Shown: positions 29,155 through 38,233 of the stretch, one piece after another
Layout: each line of letters opens with the position of its first letter
Position numbering within the stretch: the stretch's first letter is position 1
DNA from: Tritonibacter horizontis
Lineage (GTDB): Bacteria; Pseudomonadota; Alphaproteobacteria; Rhodobacterales; Rhodobacteraceae
Length of the DNA: 64,000 bases
Assembly (NCBI RefSeq): GCF_001518015.1
Contig: NZ_LPUY01000020.1
Location: forward strand, 1 to 64,000
Direction of reading: 5' to 3'
Notes under the pieces: generated by a model
Seen by the model: only the letters and a program-made list of their open reading frames with translations
What the model was told of the DNA's origin: nothing
Database searches by the model: none
Translations under genes and position numbers: made by a program

Positions 29155-29182
29155 GGCGTCGCACAAAATTTTGTGCGGCGCC
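29155..29182. terminator. Displaced gyrB terminator, probably shared with the convergent LysR gene
   Basis: A 14-bp dyad, GGCGTCGCACAAAA / TTTTGTGCGGCGCC with one G:T pair, is followed by AATTTCTTT on the plus strand. Before the transposon inserted it would have stood about 30 bases after the gyrB stop codon. It also lies beyond the 3' end of the minus-strand LysR gene, so it can act in both directions. Confidence 0.75.
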
Positions 29183-29231
29183 AATTTCTTTGCCCAATCT
29201 TGGATCCTTGCAGGCCAAGGGCAGATCAAAC

Positions 29232-30122
29232 TCAATCCAGAGTGGTGGCGAGTTCTTTGACGAAGGCCTTGATCCGTTTTAACCGCGCACTGGGCGTCAG
29301 GTTTCGTCGGGAAATGGACCAGAGCTGCTGATACCGGGGGAGGGGCAGGCGCGCGACCTCCACGCGATCTGCAAAGGGAAATGTCGCAAGACCGCTGCGT
29401 GGCAATAACGTGTAGCCCAGACCTTCGGCGACGGGGCCCGGTATCTGGCCGATCTGGTTCACGTAAGTGCGCAGCCTCAGCCTGTCGGAACCGGTGAACG
29501 CCATTGGGAAATTCAGCGAAAACAGCTCATTCGCATAGCGATAGACATCCGGGTGCGCGACAAGGCCCAGATTTTCAAGATCGTCGAACCCCACAGTCTG
29601 GCCTCTTCCCTTTGGGAGCACGAGGCACAGTTCCTCTTGCCCGATATGCTGTGCGTCGATGCGGGGATGACGTGGCTCTTCGCTGACCACGCCAAGATCA
29701 AAGCGCCCGTCCAAGACGCCTTCAAGAACGCGGTCCTGTGGCGCGGCTTCGACATGGATCGCGAGCTTGGGCGCATCGCGCATCAGATCTATGGCGCGAG
29801 GGTACAACAGCAGGGCGAAACTACCCGAGCAAGCGATCCGAAGCTCTCCAACGTTCGGATCCTCTCGCGTGATCTCGTCCCGCAGCGTTTTTTCCTCCGC
29901 GCGCCGTGACAGACCCAGATCGCGGACCGTTTCTCCTGCATCGGTCAGGGTGAAGCTCTTTCCATCCTGCGCGATCAGCTTTTGCCCGAGTTGCCGTTCG
30001 AGTTTGCGCAACTGTTGCGACACGCCCGGCTGCGTCATGTTCAGCCGTTCTGCGGCGCGGGTGAAATGCCCTTCTTCTGCGAGAACAGTGAAGGTTTCGA
30101 TCCAGGTGGCATTGAGCATCAT
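29232..30122 (-). CDS. LysR-type transcriptional regulator
   Basis: 296 residues. The N-terminal winged helix (FTVLAEEGHFTRAAERLNMTQPGVSQQLRKLERQLG) is a textbook LysR DNA-binding domain, followed by a periplasmic-binding-protein-like effector domain. Divergent from a VOC-family gene with a 17-bp dyad between them, so it probably controls that gene and itself. Two consecutive ATG codons (30122, 30119) could serve as start. The effector is unknown. Confidence 0.92.
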   Translation of the reverse strand: MMLNATWIETFTVLAEEGHFTRAAERLNMTQPGVSQQLRKLERQLGQKLIAQDGKSFTLTDAGETVRDLGLSRRAEEKTLRDEITREDPNVGELRIACSGSFALLLYPRAIDLMRDAPKLAIHVEAAPQDRVLEGVLDGRFDLGVVSEEPRHPRIDAQHIGQEELCLVLPKGRGQTVGFDDLENLGLVAHPDVYRYANELFSLNFPMAFTGSDRLRLRTYVNQIGQIPGPVAEGLGYTLLPRSGLATFPFADRVEVARLPLPRYQQLWSISRRNLTPSARLKRIKAFVKELATTLD

Positions 30123-30151
30123 TTATAACGCCATGTTTTGATATTCATTAA

Positions 30152-30168
30152 ATGTGATAATTTCACAT
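30152..30168. promoter_or_regulatory. Dyad between LysR and VOC genes
   Basis: ATGTGATAATTTCACAT has 6-bp perfect arms around five A/T bases and sits in the divergent promoter region. It contains the T-Nx-A form expected of LysR-type operators. Binding is inferred. Confidence 0.5.
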
Positions 30169-30220
30169 GCGAATGGCGCGTGTCTATATCTCTTTCAACT
30201 TCACATCGCAGGAGAATGAG

Positions 30221-30718
30221 ATGACCCAAACACCCCGCAGTTTTTCCCATATCGGCCTTTCGGTTCCGGACCTTGACGCTGCACTGACGTTTTATTCCGA
30301 AGTCATGGGGTTCTACGTGCTCATGCAACCGAGCGAGGTCGTCGAGGACGACAGTGCGATTGGTCTGATGTGTACAGATGTCTTTGGTCCGGGTTGGAGC
30401 CGCCTGCGGATCGCGCATCTGTCCACGGCGGACGGCATCGGGATCGAGCTTTTTGAATTCGCAGGCAACCATGCCCCGGACGACAACTTTGCGTTCCGTC
30501 GTCACGGGACGTTCCATTTTGCGATTCAGGACCCAAATCTGGAAGAGCTGCTGGCCCGCATCGTCGCCGCTGGCGGCAAACAGCGGATGCCAGTGCGTGA
30601 ATACTTCCCCGGAGAAAAGCCTTACCGCATGGTCTATGTCGAGGATCCCTTTGGCAATATCTTCGAACTTTATAGCCACAGCTATGAGCTGACCTATTCT
30701 GCCGGCGCTTATGCGTAA
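30221..30718 (+). CDS. VOC-family (glyoxalase/dioxygenase superfamily) protein
   Basis: 165 residues from ATG 30221, which has a strong AGGAG site upstream; an ATG at 30167 lies inside the operator dyad and is rejected. Two beta-alpha-beta-beta-beta modules are visible (FSHIGLSVPDLDAALTFYSEVMGF and GTFHFAIQDPNLEELLARI), and the late phrase VYVEDPFGNIFELYSHSYE carries the usual metal-binding Glu. It could be a lyase, dioxygenase or isomerase; the reaction cannot be told. Expected target of the divergent LysR regulator. Confidence 0.85.
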   Translation: MTQTPRSFSHIGLSVPDLDAALTFYSEVMGFYVLMQPSEVVEDDSAIGLMCTDVFGPGWSRLRIAHLSTADGIGIELFEFAGNHAPDDNFAFRRHGTFHFAIQDPNLEELLARIVAAGGKQRMPVREYFPGEKPYRMVYVEDPFGNIFELYSHSYELTYSAGAYA

Positions 30719-30855
30719 GACAGGGGTGCTGCTGCGGCGGTCAGGCTGGCGTGGTGACTTGTGCCAAGGCCCGACAGCAGTGGCGCCGCCCCTGCGCGGG
30801 TCCGCACCCTTTGAGGCGCAGCTTCAAAACGGTTGGTAAATTCCCACGGCGGCGC

Positions 30856-31749
30856 TCAACTGTGGGCGCTGCGTTCCTTGGCAAGGTGGATCTGTTTCTG
30901 CCGCTCGCGAAACCGGTTTTTATCGCTTTCCGACGTTTCATTGATGCATTGGTGACAGGAGACGCCGGCCTCATATTCGGGGCGGTCCTGATCTGAGGGC
31001 AGGATCGGGCGGCGGCAGCCATGACACAGGCTGTGCGGCCCTTCCTTCAGCCCGTGCCCCACAGAGACCCGGTTGTCGAAGACAAAACAGTCGCCTTGCC
31101 AGGTGCTCTGTTCCGGCGGCATTTCTTCCAGGTAGCGCAGAATGCCGCCTTTCAGGTGATAGACATCCTCGACCCCTTGCGACAGCAGGTAGTTTGTCGA
31201 CTTTTCGCACCTTATGCCGCCGGTGCAGAACATCGCGACCCGCTTGTTGTGGAACCGATCCTTGTTCTGTGCCCACCAGGCCGGAAAATCGCGAAAGCTC
31301 TCGGTCTTGGGATCAACCGCGCCTTCGAAGGTGCCGATGGCGACTTCGTAGTCGTTGCGGGTGTCGATCACGACCACATCGTCAGAGCGGATCAGATCGT
31401 TCCAGTCTTCTGGTTCGACATAGTTGCCGACAGTGGCGCGCGGATCGACATCGGGTTGCCCCATGGTGACGATCTCCTTTTTCAGGCGCACCTTCATCTT
31501 GCCAAAGGGTGCATGGTCACTGGTGGCTTCTTTCCATTCCAGATCGGCGCAGCCCCGCAGCGACCGGATATGCGCCAGGACCGTGTCGATCCCGCTGCGC
31601 GGTCCGGCGATGGTGCCATTGATGCCCTCATGGGCCAGCAGCAGGGAGCCTTGCACGTGCTGTTCCTCGCACAGATCCTGCAACGCTGCCTGCAGGGCGG
31701 CGGGGTCGGCAAACCGGGTGAACTTATAGAGCGCGGCAATGGTGTACAT
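30856..31749 (-). CDS. trhO: tRNA uridine(34) hydroxylase TrhO (rhodanese family)
   Basis: 297 residues from ATG 31749 (MYTIAALYKFTRF). An acylphosphatase-like N-terminal domain (LLLAHEGINGTIAG) is followed by a rhodanese domain with active-site loop CTGGIRCEKS, the combination that defines TrhO/YceA. It hydroxylates U34 of tRNA in the prephenate-independent route to cmo5U/mcmo5U-type modification. The C-terminal extension carries CHGCR ... CHQC, a likely zinc site. Divergent from pncA. Confidence 0.9.
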   Translation of the reverse strand: MYTIAALYKFTRFADPAALQAALQDLCEEQHVQGSLLLAHEGINGTIAGPRSGIDTVLAHIRSLRGCADLEWKEATSDHAPFGKMKVRLKKEIVTMGQPDVDPRATVGNYVEPEDWNDLIRSDDVVVIDTRNDYEVAIGTFEGAVDPKTESFRDFPAWWAQNKDRFHNKRVAMFCTGGIRCEKSTNYLLSQGVEDVYHLKGGILRYLEEMPPEQSTWQGDCFVFDNRVSVGHGLKEGPHSLCHGCRRPILPSDQDRPEYEAGVSCHQCINETSESDKNRFRERQKQIHLAKERSAHS

Positions 31750-31975
31750 GCCCCGGCCAGTAAAACGAAGCGCAGGCCTTTGCAAGATGGGAAAACGGAA
31801 GGTGAAACAGCGCCAATTGGGTCAATTGCGCCCGGCTGAGCCACGGCAAAGCAAAATTGGCAGCGGCTGGCAGGCAGTGCCTGTATCCATCTGCATCGAC
31901 GGAGGTTGAAAACCATTGCACATCCGGCCGTGAGAGGGTCCTGTTGGGGCGCCAAAACAACCAGAGGGTTTTCCG

Positions 31976-32569
31976 ATGACCAAAGCGTTGATTGTAATTG
32001 ATGTCCAGAATGATTTTTGTCCGGGCGGAGCGCTGGCTGTGCCGGACGGCGACCAGGTCGTCGCGCCGATCAATGCGATGATGGCGGGTTTTGAAACCGT
32101 GATCCTGACCCAGGACTGGCATCCGGCAGGGCATTCGTCTTTTGCCAGCGCGCACCCCGGACGCGGCCCATTTGACACGACAGAAATGCCCTATGGCCAG
32201 CAGGTTCTGTGGCCGGATCACTGCGTTCAGGGCAGTGCGGGCAGCGCGTTCCACCCGGACCTGCGCACCGATGGGGATTTGATTATCCGCAAGGGGTTCC
32301 GGCCGCAGGTCGACAGCTATTCGGCATTTTTCGAGAACGACCAGACCACGCCGACCGGGCTGGAGGGGTATCTGCGCACGCGCGGCATTTCAGAGCTGAC
32401 GCTGGTGGGGCTTGCGCTGGATTTCTGTGTCGCCTTTTCCGCCATGGATGCCCGGCGATTGGGCTTTAGCGTGAACCTTCCGCAAAATGCGTGCCGTGCA
32501 ATTGATCTGGATGGGTCTTTGGCGACGCAAATTGAGAATATGCGTCAAAAAGGCGTAATTATTACGTAA
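31976..32569 (+). CDS. pncA: Nicotinamidase
   Basis: 197 residues. The catalytic triad of the isochorismatase-like amidohydrolases is present: Asp9 (IVIDVQNDF), Lys106 (IIRKG) and Cys151 (ALDFCV). The metal site lies around D47-W-H49 and His53. It deamidates nicotinamide to nicotinate for NAD salvage. GAGG precedes the ATG. The same-strand pncB two genes downstream completes the Preiss-Handler entry, and a sensor kinase gene lies between them. Confidence 0.95.
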   Translation: MTKALIVIDVQNDFCPGGALAVPDGDQVVAPINAMMAGFETVILTQDWHPAGHSSFASAHPGRGPFDTTEMPYGQQVLWPDHCVQGSAGSAFHPDLRTDGDLIIRKGFRPQVDSYSAFFENDQTTPTGLEGYLRTRGISELTLVGLALDFCVAFSAMDARRLGFSVNLPQNACRAIDLDGSLATQIENMRQKGVIIT

Positions 32570-32658
32570 TCCGGGAAGGTAGATTTGTTAATCTCGGACT
32601 TGTAGGAAAGACGGCAAGGTCCGGTATCGTTGGTCGGACGCAACCGGGTTAGCGGGAA

Positions 32659-34929
32659 ATGGAGCAATCAAACCGGAAAATTGACGGGCCACTGACGTTG
32701 CACAGTGCACAGTTCAGCCCCAAAGGGTTGATGCTGCGCTATGCGTTGGACCGCAGTCGTTTCCTGAATACACGCCTCAGCGTCGGTTTTTGCGCCTGTT
32801 TGCTGCTCGGGGTGATTGTCGGCCCGCTCTGGCCCGGCATCGTGTTTGTTGTCTTTGTCCTCTGCGATGTCACAGAAAGCTGGTACCTGCGCAGCCTGTC
32901 GCACCGGATGGATGCTGGCATGTCGCTCGGCCAGGCGCGGGTTTCCACGACATTGCTGTCGATGCTGCATGCCCTGGTTGTTTGCGCTTTTGCCCTGATA
33001 CCGACGCTGGATAGCCATACGCACACCATTGATCATGCCGGGGTCGCCGAGCTGTTCTTTGTCGTCTGTGTAATACTGGGGCCCAGTCTGATGGCCTCGC
33101 TTGACTATCGGTACAACGCGGCCTCCGGCATTGTGCGTTTGGTGATCTATGCCGCCATGCCACTGGGGCTTGCCACGCAGATCCTGTTGTCAGGCGCTCT
33201 TCAAAGCCCGGATGGAGAGCTGCTGTTCGCCGGGCTGTTGGCCTTTTTCATGATGCAGTTCTGGTTTCTGATCTTTGTCCAGAAACGTCACCAACACGCG
33301 CGTCGGGCGATGCGATCACAGGCGCTCCAGCGGCAGGCGCTGGAAGATGCCTATCTGCGCCTGTTCGATCAGAAACAAGAAGCCCGCCGACTGGCAATGA
33401 TTGCCGAGAACGCCAACGACGGGGTTATGCTGATCGACTGTGATGGCACCATCGTCTGGGTCAACGACGGGTTTGTGCGCATGACCGGCTTTTCCTTTGA
33501 CGAATTGGTCGGGGCCAATCCCGGCAACTTGCTGAATTGCGACCGCACTGACCCCGAGGTGCTGCGAGATATCGAACGTGGCCGCGCCGAGGGAAAATCC
33601 TTTCGCCGGGAATTGATCAACAAGCGCAAGGATGGCGCGGAAATCTGGATCGAGACCAACCAGGTTCCGGTCTTTGACGACAAGGGCGAGGTGGAGCTTT
33701 TTATTGCGGTCGAACGCGATGTTACCGCCGCCAAAACCTATGAAAAGCAATTGGAAGAGGCGCGGCTTGCCGCCGAAGAGGGCGCCCGCATCAAGGAAGA
33801 ATTCCTGGCGACCATGAGCCATGAATTCCGCACCCCGATGAACGGTGTTATCGGCATGGCACAGATGCTGCAGGCCACCGACCTGACCAAGGAGCAACGG
33901 CTGTATTCCGATACGATCCTGTCCTCCTCGCGGGCGCTGTTGTCGCTGATCAACGATGTGCTGGATCTGTCGCGGATGACAGCCGCCGGAGTGTCGCTGT
34001 TCAAGGTGGAGTTCGATTTGCATGCCTGTGTCCAGGACACGGCGCTGTTGTTGAGCGGTCAGGCTGAGGAAAAGGATCTGTCCCTGTCGATCGAAATTGA
34101 CCCCGCCATGCCGGTCTGGGTCACGGGGGATGATCGCAGGCTGCGCCAGATCCTGATCAACCTGGTCGGCAATGCCCTGAAATTCACCAGCGATGGCGGC
34201 GTTGTCATTCGCGTCTCCGGGCAGATCCGTGACCGGACTCTTGCCCTCTCTATTGCGGTGGAGGACACAGGGATCGGTATCCCCACCGACAAGCTCGATT
34301 ATATTTTCGAGCGGTTTTCGCAGGCTGACAATGCCATCTCGCGACGCTATGGCGGCACGGGGCTGGGGCTGTCGATCTCACGCGGGCTGGCGCAGGCGAT
34401 GGGGGGCGACATCACTGTCACCTCCAAACTGGGCGAAGGGTCCTGTTTCACTCTCAACATTGATCTCGGGCTCGCGAGTTCAGCGCCGCGCGTCGTCGGA
34501 GAGGTCGAAGACAATCAGGCGCCGATGGATCTGTCCAGCTTGACCGGGCTGCGGTTGCTGGTGGCTGAAGACAACCGCGTGAACCGGCTGCTGATCAGCA
34601 AATTTCTTGCCGATGCACCGGTCGATCTGCGCTTTGCCACCGATGGCGCGGAGGCGGAAGTGCTGGCCAGCGTGCACAAACCCCAGGTGATCTTCATGGA
34701 TATGTCGATGCCGGAGGTGAACGGGCTGGAGGCGACACGGGCGATCAGGCGGCTGCCTATCGCGCAACCCTTTATCGCGGCGCTGACCGCCAATGTCGAT
34801 GATGTCAGCCGGCAGGCCTGCCTGGATGCAGGTATGGACGCCTTTCTCAGTAAGCCCCTGTCGCGCCGCGAATTGTTGACGCTGCTGGTCGAATTTGCCG
34901 AAACCGCGCGGGAACCTGAAGACAGCTGA
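32659..34929 (+). CDS. Membrane hybrid sensor histidine kinase with PAS and receiver domains
   Basis: 756 residues. About six membrane segments occupy residues 40-210, then a PAS domain (MIAENANDGVMLIDCDGTIVWVN), a HisKA domain with His388 in SHEFRTPMNG, a HATPase domain with N (NLVGNALKF), G1 (DTGIGIP) and G2 (GGTGLGLSI) boxes, and a C-terminal receiver with Asp681 (FMDMSMPE). It would autophosphorylate and pass phosphate to its own receiver and then to an unseen HPt protein. The signal is unknown. It sits between pncA and pncB with gaps of 89 and 63 bp, so co-transcription is plausible. Confidence 0.93.
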   Translation: MEQSNRKIDGPLTLHSAQFSPKGLMLRYALDRSRFLNTRLSVGFCACLLLGVIVGPLWPGIVFVVFVLCDVTESWYLRSLSHRMDAGMSLGQARVSTTLLSMLHALVVCAFALIPTLDSHTHTIDHAGVAELFFVVCVILGPSLMASLDYRYNAASGIVRLVIYAAMPLGLATQILLSGALQSPDGELLFAGLLAFFMMQFWFLIFVQKRHQHARRAMRSQALQRQALEDAYLRLFDQKQEARRLAMIAENANDGVMLIDCDGTIVWVNDGFVRMTGFSFDELVGANPGNLLNCDRTDPEVLRDIERGRAEGKSFRRELINKRKDGAEIWIETNQVPVFDDKGEVELFIAVERDVTAAKTYEKQLEEARLAAEEGARIKEEFLATMSHEFRTPMNGVIGMAQMLQATDLTKEQRLYSDTILSSSRALLSLINDVLDLSRMTAAGVSLFKVEFDLHACVQDTALLLSGQAEEKDLSLSIEIDPAMPVWVTGDDRRLRQILINLVGNALKFTSDGGVVIRVSGQIRDRTLALSIAVEDTGIGIPTDKLDYIFERFSQADNAISRRYGGTGLGLSISRGLAQAMGGDITVTSKLGEGSCFTLNIDLGLASSAPRVVGEVEDNQAPMDLSSLTGLRLLVAEDNRVNRLLISKFLADAPVDLRFATDGAEAEVLASVHKPQVIFMDMSMPEVNGLEATRAIRRLPIAQPFIAALTANVDDVSRQACLDAGMDAFLSKPLSRRELLTLLVEFAETAREPEDS

Positions 34930-34992
34930 ACCGCTTGCCGAAGGGGGCGACCCTGTCCTATCAATCGGTGAACAACCGCGAAAGGTCGACCC

Positions 34993-36282
34993 TTGGACAT
35001 TGCAACCCGCGTCTATAACCACAAGTGGAAGATTGATCCGATTGTCCGGTCGCTGATCGATACGGATTTTTACAAGCTGCTGATGTGCCAGTCGGTGTTT
35101 CGCAACAAGCCGGACACGCAGGTTACCTTTTCGCTGATCAACCGCTCTGACAAGGTGCCATTGGCCCGGCTGATCGACGAAGGCGAGCTGCGCGAGCAGT
35201 TGGACCATATTCGTTCGCTGTCGCTCAGCCGGGGGGAAAGCACCTGGTTGCGGGGCAACACGTTTTACGGCAAACGCCAGATGTTCCGCCCGGATTTCAT
35301 GGAGTGGTTCGAGGGGCTCCGGTTGCCCCCCTATCATCTGGAGCGGCGTGGCGATCAATACGAGCTGACATTTGAGGGGGCCTGGCACGAGGTCATGCTG
35401 TGGGAAATCCCGGCATTGGCGGTGCTGATGGAGCTGCGGTCGCGGGCGGTTCTGAACGACATGGGGCGGTTTGAACTGCAGGTGCTCTATGCCCGCGCGA
35501 TGACCAAGGTCTGGGAGAAAATAGAACGTCTGCGCCACGTCAAGGGACTGTCCATCGCCGATTTCGGCACCCGGCGGCGGCACAGTTTCCTGTGGCAGGA
35601 CTGGTGTGTGCAGGCGATGATGGAAGGGCTGGGACGGTCGTTTACCGGAACCTCCAACTGTCTTATCGCGATGCGGCGCGAGGTGGAGGCGATTGGCACC
35701 AATGCGCACGAACTGCCAATGGTCTACTCCGCCCTGGCCCAGGATGATGCGGCGCTGGCCCAGGCCCCATACGAGGTGCTGTCGGATTGGCACGAGGAGC
35801 ACGAAGGCAACCTGCGGATCATCCTGCCCGACACCTATGGCAGCAAGGGGTTCCTGGACCACGCGCCCGACTGGCTGGCAGGCTGGACCGGTATTCGGGT
35901 CGACAGCGGGGACCCGGCGACAGCCGCAGAAACGGCGATCCGCTGGTGGCAGGATCGGGGCGAAGACCCACGCAGCAAACGGGTGATCTTTTCAGACGGG
36001 CTCGACGTGGACAAGATCGCAGAATTGCACAGGCAGTTTTCCGACCGGGTCACGGTTTCCTTTGGCTGGGGCACGCTTTTGACCAATGATTTCCGCGGCT
36101 TGGTTCCCGGTGACGGGCTTGCGCCGTTTTCGCTGGTGTGCAAGGCGGTATCGGCCAACGGACGGCCGACGGTGAAACTGTCGGACAACCCAGAAAAGGC
36201 AATGGGACCGGCGGAGGAGATCGCCCGCTACAAGCGCGTCTTTGGCGTCGGCACACAGCAAAGCATCGAGGTGATTGTCTGA
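34993..36282 (+). CDS. pncB: Nicotinate phosphoribosyltransferase
   Basis: 429 residues, full family length. Conserved features include [14 protein letters not shown] near the start, FGTRRRHSF (with the phosphorylated-His region) and GTSNCLIAM. The start codon is TTG at 34993 with AAGG eight bases upstream; the next in-frame Met lies within the conserved DTDFYKLLM segment. The enzyme joins nicotinate and PRPP to give nicotinate mononucleotide, coupled to ATP hydrolysis. Its 3' end is 27 bp from that of the convergent aldehyde dehydrogenase. Confidence 0.95.
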   Translation: MDIATRVYNHKWKIDPIVRSLIDTDFYKLLMCQSVFRNKPDTQVTFSLINRSDKVPLARLIDEGELREQLDHIRSLSLSRGESTWLRGNTFYGKRQMFRPDFMEWFEGLRLPPYHLERRGDQYELTFEGAWHEVMLWEIPALAVLMELRSRAVLNDMGRFELQVLYARAMTKVWEKIERLRHVKGLSIADFGTRRRHSFLWQDWCVQAMMEGLGRSFTGTSNCLIAMRREVEAIGTNAHELPMVYSALAQDDAALAQAPYEVLSDWHEEHEGNLRIILPDTYGSKGFLDHAPDWLAGWTGIRVDSGDPATAAETAIRWWQDRGEDPRSKRVIFSDGLDVDKIAELHRQFSDRVTVSFGWGTLLTNDFRGLVPGDGLAPFSLVCKAVSANGRPTVKLSDNPEKAMGPAEEIARYKRVFGVGTQQSIEVIV

Positions 36283-36309
36283 GGCGATCAGGCCCCGCCC
36301 CGCGCTTGG

Positions 36310-37767
36310 TCAGCCGTGCTGCGCCGCCACGGTTTTGAGTTGTGAGAAGCCGTAAAGGGCCTCGAACCCCTTCTCGCGACCGTGGCCGGATTTTCCGACG
36401 CCGCCAAAGGGCAATTCGACGCCGCCGCCAGCACCATAGGTGTTGAGGAAAACCTGACCGGCCTTCAACCGCCTGGCGAGCCGGAATTGACGTGCACCGT
36501 CGCGGGTCCAAACCGCCGCAACAAGTCCGTAGTCGGTTCCGTTGGCGATCCGGATCGCGTCGTCTTCGGCGTCAAAGGGGATCAAGACCTGAACCGGGCC
36601 AAAGATCTCCTGCTGCGCCAGCGGATGATCGGGCGGCACGTCGGCGAACAGGGTGGGGCGCACATAGGCGCCGCTTGCCGGTGCGTGGGGGACGATCTGA
36701 CCCTGACCGGCAATGGTCAGGTCCGTCCCCATCGCAAGAAAGCCGGTGACGATTTCTTTCTGACGGGCCGAAATCAACGGACCAAGGCGCAGATCCTCGG
36801 CGGCGGGACCGACGGTCAGCTCGGCATAGGCATCGCCCATCCGCGCCTTGACCTGTTCGTAGATGGGACGTTCGACAAGAATACGAGAGGCCGCGGAACA
36901 GGTCTGGCCTGCGTTCTGGATGCCTGCATTGACAAGGAACGGCAGCGCCGCATCGAGATCCGCATCGGCAAAGACAATCTGAGGAGATTTGCCGCCCAGC
37001 TCCAGCGTCACCGGCACCACGTTTCGCGCTGCAGCGGCCTGAACCAAGGCTCCCGTCGCGACAGACCCGGTGAAGGAAAGATGCTGCACACCGGCGTGAC
37101 CGGACAGGGCGGCTCCGGCCTCTGCACCAAGCCCGGGCACCACATTCAGCGCACCGGCGGGCAGCCCCGCCTCTTCGGCCAGATGAGCAAAGGCAAGCGC
37201 GGTGAGGCAGGCCTCTTCTGCGGGTTTCAGGACGCAGGAATTTCCCATCGCCAGCGCCGCCCCGACAGAGCGGCCAATGATCTGCATCGGATAGTTCCAG
37301 GGCACGATGTGGCCGGTAACGCCAAGAGGTTCGCGCAGGGTGTAGACCGTATAGCCATTCATGTAGGGGATGGTTTCCCCCATCACTTTGTCCGCAGCGC
37401 CCCCATAAAATTCGCAATACCGCGCCAGCGCCACCGCGTCGGCGCGCGCCTGGGTCAGTGGCTTGCCAACATCCATCACCTCAAGTGCGGCAAGGGTGGC
37501 GACATTGTCGGCGATGACCTGCGCCAGACGGCTGAGAATACGGCCCCGTTCGGTTGCGCTCATCGCGCCCCAGGCGCCATCCTGTGCCGATTGTGCCGCG
37601 CCAACGGCGGCGTCTATGTCGGCGGCACCGCCACGCGCGATCTGGCAGATTTCACTGCCGTCCGAAGGGTTTGTCAGCGAAATCGTCGTGCCGCCCGCGG
37701 CGGGACGCCAGGCCCCCCCGATCAGGCAAAGGCTGGGATCGAACCAGAGAGGAGAGGTGTCAGCCAT
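36310..37767 (-). CDS. NAD(P)-dependent aldehyde dehydrogenase
   Basis: 485 residues from ATG 37767. ALDH-superfamily motifs: LELGGKSPQIV with the general-base Glu and NAGQTCSAASRI with the catalytic Cys; the proline-rich region PWNYPMQI is also present. It resembles betaine/gamma-aminobutyraldehyde-type dehydrogenases. It is the last gene of a minus-strand operon (ABC permeases, ATPase, GNAT, ALDH); its start overlaps the GNAT stop by eight bases. The substrate is probably an aldehyde made from the imported compound. Confidence 0.92.
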   Translation of the reverse strand: MADTSPLWFDPSLCLIGGAWRPAAGGTTISLTNPSDGSEICQIARGGAADIDAAVGAAQSAQDGAWGAMSATERGRILSRLAQVIADNVATLAALEVMDVGKPLTQARADAVALARYCEFYGGAADKVMGETIPYMNGYTVYTLREPLGVTGHIVPWNYPMQIIGRSVGAALAMGNSCVLKPAEEACLTALAFAHLAEEAGLPAGALNVVPGLGAEAGAALSGHAGVQHLSFTGSVATGALVQAAAARNVVPVTLELGGKSPQIVFADADLDAALPFLVNAGIQNAGQTCSAASRILVERPIYEQVKARMGDAYAELTVGPAAEDLRLGPLISARQKEIVTGFLAMGTDLTIAGQGQIVPHAPASGAYVRPTLFADVPPDHPLAQQEIFGPVQVLIPFDAEDDAIRIANGTDYGLVAAVWTRDGARQFRLARRLKAGQVFLNTYGAGGGVELPFGGVGKSGHGREKGFEALYGFSQLKTVAAQHG

Positions 37768-38233
37768 GATACGGTCCTTCGATCTCGAACGTGAAACTCT
37801 TGACCTGCTGGTCGGTGAAAGGCGCGCCCGTGCGCAGGGCGCGGACATTGGGAAACTGGGTTAGGCAAGTGTGCCAGAATGCATCGGCAGTTGGCGAGTG
37901 ACGAGAGACCCCCATGCGCCAGAAGCCTGGGAATTCGCTGAGGATCAGGGCTGCGGCGGCCCTGCCCAGACCGTTGCGCCGAAACCGTGGCAGAATCATC
38001 AGTTCGGACAGTTCCCGTCGGTCATCGGGCAGGTTCAGGACGATGGCAAATCCGATGCGGCGGCTGCAGTCGTGGACCCAGAAGGCGGTCACATCTCGCC
38101 GGTTCAGCATCTGTCCCGCCCGCCGTTGTGGATCAAGGCGGGCTTCGGGGGCGACCTCGGCGAAATAGGGCGCAAGGAGGGTGGCCAGGCGACCGCGCTC
38201 TCGCGGCAGGATCAGCGAGAGCGATACAGTCAT
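37760..38233 (-). CDS. GNAT-family N-acetyltransferase
   Basis: 157 residues. The acetyl-CoA pyrophosphate-binding motif is visible as LMILPRFRRNGLGRAAA (R-x2-G-x-G/A). The start overlaps the ABC ATPase stop by four bases and the stop overlaps the ALDH start, so it is translated as part of the operon. The acceptor is unknown; a small amine or peptide would fit the context. Confidence 0.85.
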   Translation of the reverse strand: MTVSLSLILPRERGRLATLLAPYFAEVAPEARLDPQRRAGQMLNRRDVTAFWVHDCSRRIGFAIVLNLPDDRRELSELMILPRFRRNGLGRAAAALILSEFPGFWRMGVSRHSPTADAFWHTCLTQFPNVRALRTGAPFTDQQVKSFTFEIEGPYHG

